A stretch of 7,457 nt of DNA. Origin: JAWWBG01 sp033721095. Its GTDB lineage: Bacteria; Actinomycetota; Nitriliruptoria; Nitriliruptorales; Nitriliruptoraceae. Below are positions 5,961 through 7,457 of the stretch, piece after piece. A model generated the notes under the pieces. It ran no database searches. It saw only the letters and a list, made by a program, of their open reading frames with translations, and was not told where the DNA came from. A program made the translations under genes and the position numbers. How positions within the stretch are numbered: the stretch's first letter is position 1; every line of letters starts with the position of its first letter. The stretch is taken from the NCBI GenBank assembly GCA_033721095.1, contig JAWWBG010000137.1:1-7457 (forward strand), read 5' to 3'.

Positions 5961-6326
5961 ATGACCGCCACGCTGACTCGTCCATCGCCAATGTTGGACC
6001 CGCGCCCCAGCCTGTCACCCGCAGGCGAGCTCAACGCCCTGCTCGCGGAGGCCGGCAGCCTCGTGGAGCGCCTCGAGTACGACGATCAGCGTTGGGAGGT
6101 CGTCGGGCCCGCACTGACCCGCGTCGTCGATGTCGTCCGACGCGGCACTGGAGGGTCGCCCTCACCCGTCCCGGGGTCATCGGCGATCACCCCGATCCTG
6201 CGCCTTCGCGACCTGGCCCGCGCCGCGGAGCGTCTGTGCCGCTTCGCGCAGGCGACGGTGCCATCCGCCGCGGTCCGGGAGGGTCGCCGACACGTACGGT
6301 TGCTGCGTGCGGCCGTGGAGGCGTGA
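5961..6326 (+). CDS. Unrecognised 121-residue helical protein, first gene of a unit with a BTAD regulator
   Basis: I do not recognise this family. ATG 5961 is supported by GAGGAG 7 bases upstream. The product seems to have four parts: a proline-rich N-terminus (1-20), an amphipathic helical stretch (about 22-60, ELNALLAEAGSLVERLE then WEVVGPALTRVVDVVRR), a Gly/Ser/Pro linker (62-75), and a second helical stretch (about 76-120) rich in Arg and Leu with a single Cys93. There is no signal peptide, membrane segment or obvious catalytic motif. The protein is small, soluble and probably a helical bundle. The next gene, a BTAD regulator, starts 6 bp after its stop, and that gene's ribosome site lies within this one, so the two are probably co-expressed. 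A role as a partner or modulator of the regulator is a guess from position alone. Good ribosome site and GC-rich codon use similar to its neighbours support a real gene. Confidence 0.78.
   Translation: MTATLTRPSPMLDPRPSLSPAGELNALLAEAGSLVERLEYDDQRWEVVGPALTRVVDVVRRGTGGSPSPVPGSSAITPILRLRDLARAAERLCRFAQATVPSAAVREGRRHVRLLRAAVEA
6317..6321 (+). promoter_or_regulatory. Shine-Dalgarno of the BTAD regulator, inside the upstream gene
   Basis: GGAGG lies in the last codons of the 121-residue gene, 11 bases before ATG 6333 and just before that gene's TGA (6324-6326). This geometry suggests translational coupling and supports ATG 6333 as the start. Confidence 0.6.
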
Positions 6327-6332
6327 CGCCCG

Positions 6333-7457
6333 ATGACGTTGGATGTATGGCTGCTCGGATCACCTGCCGCCGAGCGTGATGGCCACCCCGTCAGCCTGCG
6401 CGGGACGAAGGGCTGGGTGCTGCTGACCTGCCTGGTGACGGCTGACCGGCCCGTCACCCGACAACGGCTTGCACGGCTGCTGTTTCCGGAGGCCAAGGAT
6501 CCAGCGGGGGCGCTGCGCTGGAACCTCTCACAGCTCCGGCGTGAGCTCGGCGTGGAGCTCGACGGGGATCCGGTCGCGGTGCACCTGCCCGAAGGCACCC
6601 GCATCGACGTGCTGGCCCTGAAGAGCGGCGCCGCAACAGAAGCCGTCGAGCTGCAGCGGTTCGGTGACGAGCTCCTCGCGGGCGTCGACGATCCCGCCAA
6701 CGAAACCCTGATGGCATGGCTCGACGGCGAACGGCGTCACGTGCGGGGCATGACCGTCGACGTGCTGCGCGAGGCCGCGCTCGTGCACAGATCCCAGGGC
6801 GATCTCGAGCAGGCCGTCCACTTCGCCGAAGCCTGCGCCGCCATGGATCCGCTCGACGAGAACACGGCCACGCTGCTGGTCCGCTGTCTGCGCGAGGTTG
6901 GCCGGGCCACGGATGCGATCGAGGTGGCCGAGACGGCTCGCAGGCGCCTCGAGACCGAGCTCGGTGTCACCCCGTCGAGCGCGCTGTGGTCGGCCGCACA
7001 CGCTCCGATCAACAATCGCCCGGCGGCGGCCAGCGGCAGGCTCGCCGTCGAGGCGCTCCTGGACACCGGGGAGGCCGCCATCAGCGCTGGCGCCACCGAC
7101 GCGGGCATCGACACCCTCCGTGAAGCACTCGGCGCGAGCCGGATGCTGGACGAACCAGACGTGGTGGCCAGGTCCCTGACTGCGCTCGGCAGCGCGTTGA
7201 TCCACGCCGTGCGTGGCACCGATCAGGACGGCGTTGCCCTGCTCCACGACGCGCTCCCTCTAGCCGAGCGAGCGGGTCTTCGCTCCCTTGCTGCCCGGGC
7301 TTCCCGCGAGCTCGGGTACGTCGACATGCTCCGTGCGCGCTACGAGCGGGCCAATTGGTGGTTTGAACGGTCGCGGCAACTCGCGGACGGGGACGACGAG
7401 GAGCGGGCCTGGCTTGGGGCATTCGCGGGCGCCGCACGCACGGACGTCGCGGACTTC
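6333..7457 (+). CDS. BTAD/SARP-type transcriptional regulator with TPR-like repeats (3' end outside window)
   Basis: The open frame runs from ATG 6333 to the right edge, giving 375 visible residues and no stop. Residues 3-75 form a winged-helix DNA-binding domain of the OmpR/SARP kind: VWLLGSPAAERDGHPVSLRG, then RPVTRQRLARLLFP, then GALRWNLSQLRREL. Residues about 108-218 match the bacterial transcriptional activation domain: LLAGVDDPANETLMAWLDGE, GDLEQAVHFAEACAAMDPLD at 156-175, and RRRLETELGVTPSSAL. From about 238 onward there are alanine-rich helical pairs resembling TPRs (AGIDTLREALGASRML, VALLHDALPLAERAGL, RYERANWWFERSRQLA). Such proteins typically activate nearby genes; the large forms may carry ATPase, cyclase or more TPR modules beyond the edge. 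It is probably co-transcribed with the preceding small gene. The class is sure; targets and signal are unknown. Confidence 0.9.
   Translation, partial: MTLDVWLLGSPAAERDGHPVSLRGTKGWVLLTCLVTADRPVTRQRLARLLFPEAKDPAGALRWNLSQLRRELGVELDGDPVAVHLPEGTRIDVLALKSGAATEAVELQRFGDELLAGVDDPANETLMAWLDGERRHVRGMTVDVLREAALVHRSQGDLEQAVHFAEACAAMDPLDENTATLLVRCLREVGRATDAIEVAETARRRLETELGVTPSSALWSAAHAPINNRPAAASGRLAVEALLDTGEAAISAGATDAGIDTLREALGASRMLDEPDVVARSLTALGSALIHAVRGTDQDGVALLHDALPLAERAGLRSLAARASRELGYVDMLRARYERANWWFERSRQLADGDDEERAWLGAFAGAARTDVADF

Noticed and set aside
6528..7247. Minus-strand open frame of 239 codons opposite the BTAD regulator
   Set aside because: The plus-strand frame has clear wHTH and BTAD motifs, and the antisense frame has none.

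Overview
The window reads as chromosomal DNA from a GC-rich actinobacterium; this is judged by eye, with no composition or phylogeny computed. Three of its genes, valS, folC and ndk, lie in that order on the minus strand. That is the order seen in Mycobacterium tuberculosis (valS-folC-Rv2446c-ndkA) and, as far as I recall, in Streptomyces. The BTAD/SARP-type regulator at the right end and the YbaK subfamily also fit Actinomycetota. I cannot name a genus; a deep-branching class is possible, but that is a guess.

Layout, left to right. (1) The C-terminal end of a cyclic-nucleotide-binding-domain protein runs in from the left edge (+, to 151). (2) ndk, nucleoside diphosphate kinase (-, 173-586), starts at a GTG behind a perfect AGGAGG. 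(3) A divergent spacer of 170 bp holds GC-rich direct repeats. (4) A YbaK/EbsC-type aminoacyl-tRNA deacylase-like gene follows (+, 757-1209). (5) folC, folylpolyglutamate synthase/dihydrofolate synthase (-, 1202-2629), overlaps the YbaK gene tail to tail by the 8 bp TCACGTGA. (6) A divergent spacer of 139 bp contains one dyad. (7) A small NIPSNAP-like gene follows (+, 2769-3119). (8) valS, valyl-tRNA synthetase (-, 3132-5741), is complete with its HIGH, editing, KMSKS and C-terminal coiled-coil regions. (9) A divergent spacer of 219 bp carries three TCGCACG heptamers and a GC hairpin. (10) A two-gene plus-strand unit follows: an unrecognised 121-residue helical protein (5961-6326), then a BTAD/SARP-type transcriptional regulator with TPR-like repeats (6333 to beyond the right edge).

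How the genes relate. ndk supplies nucleoside triphosphates, folC makes and retains folates, and valS charges tRNA-Val; this is ordinary core metabolism. The YbaK-like protein probably clears mischarged tRNA, so it fits loosely with valS. The NIPSNAP-like gene has no clear link. The first eight genes alternate strand one by one up to valS, so valS, folC and ndk are each separated by an opposite-strand gene and must use separate promoters. The most novel part is the right-hand pair, a small protein of unknown function apparently translationally coupled to a BTAD regulator, with a repeat-rich control region upstream. No transposon, tRNA or rRNA gene, CRISPR array or prophage signal was seen. Most of the window is ordinary.
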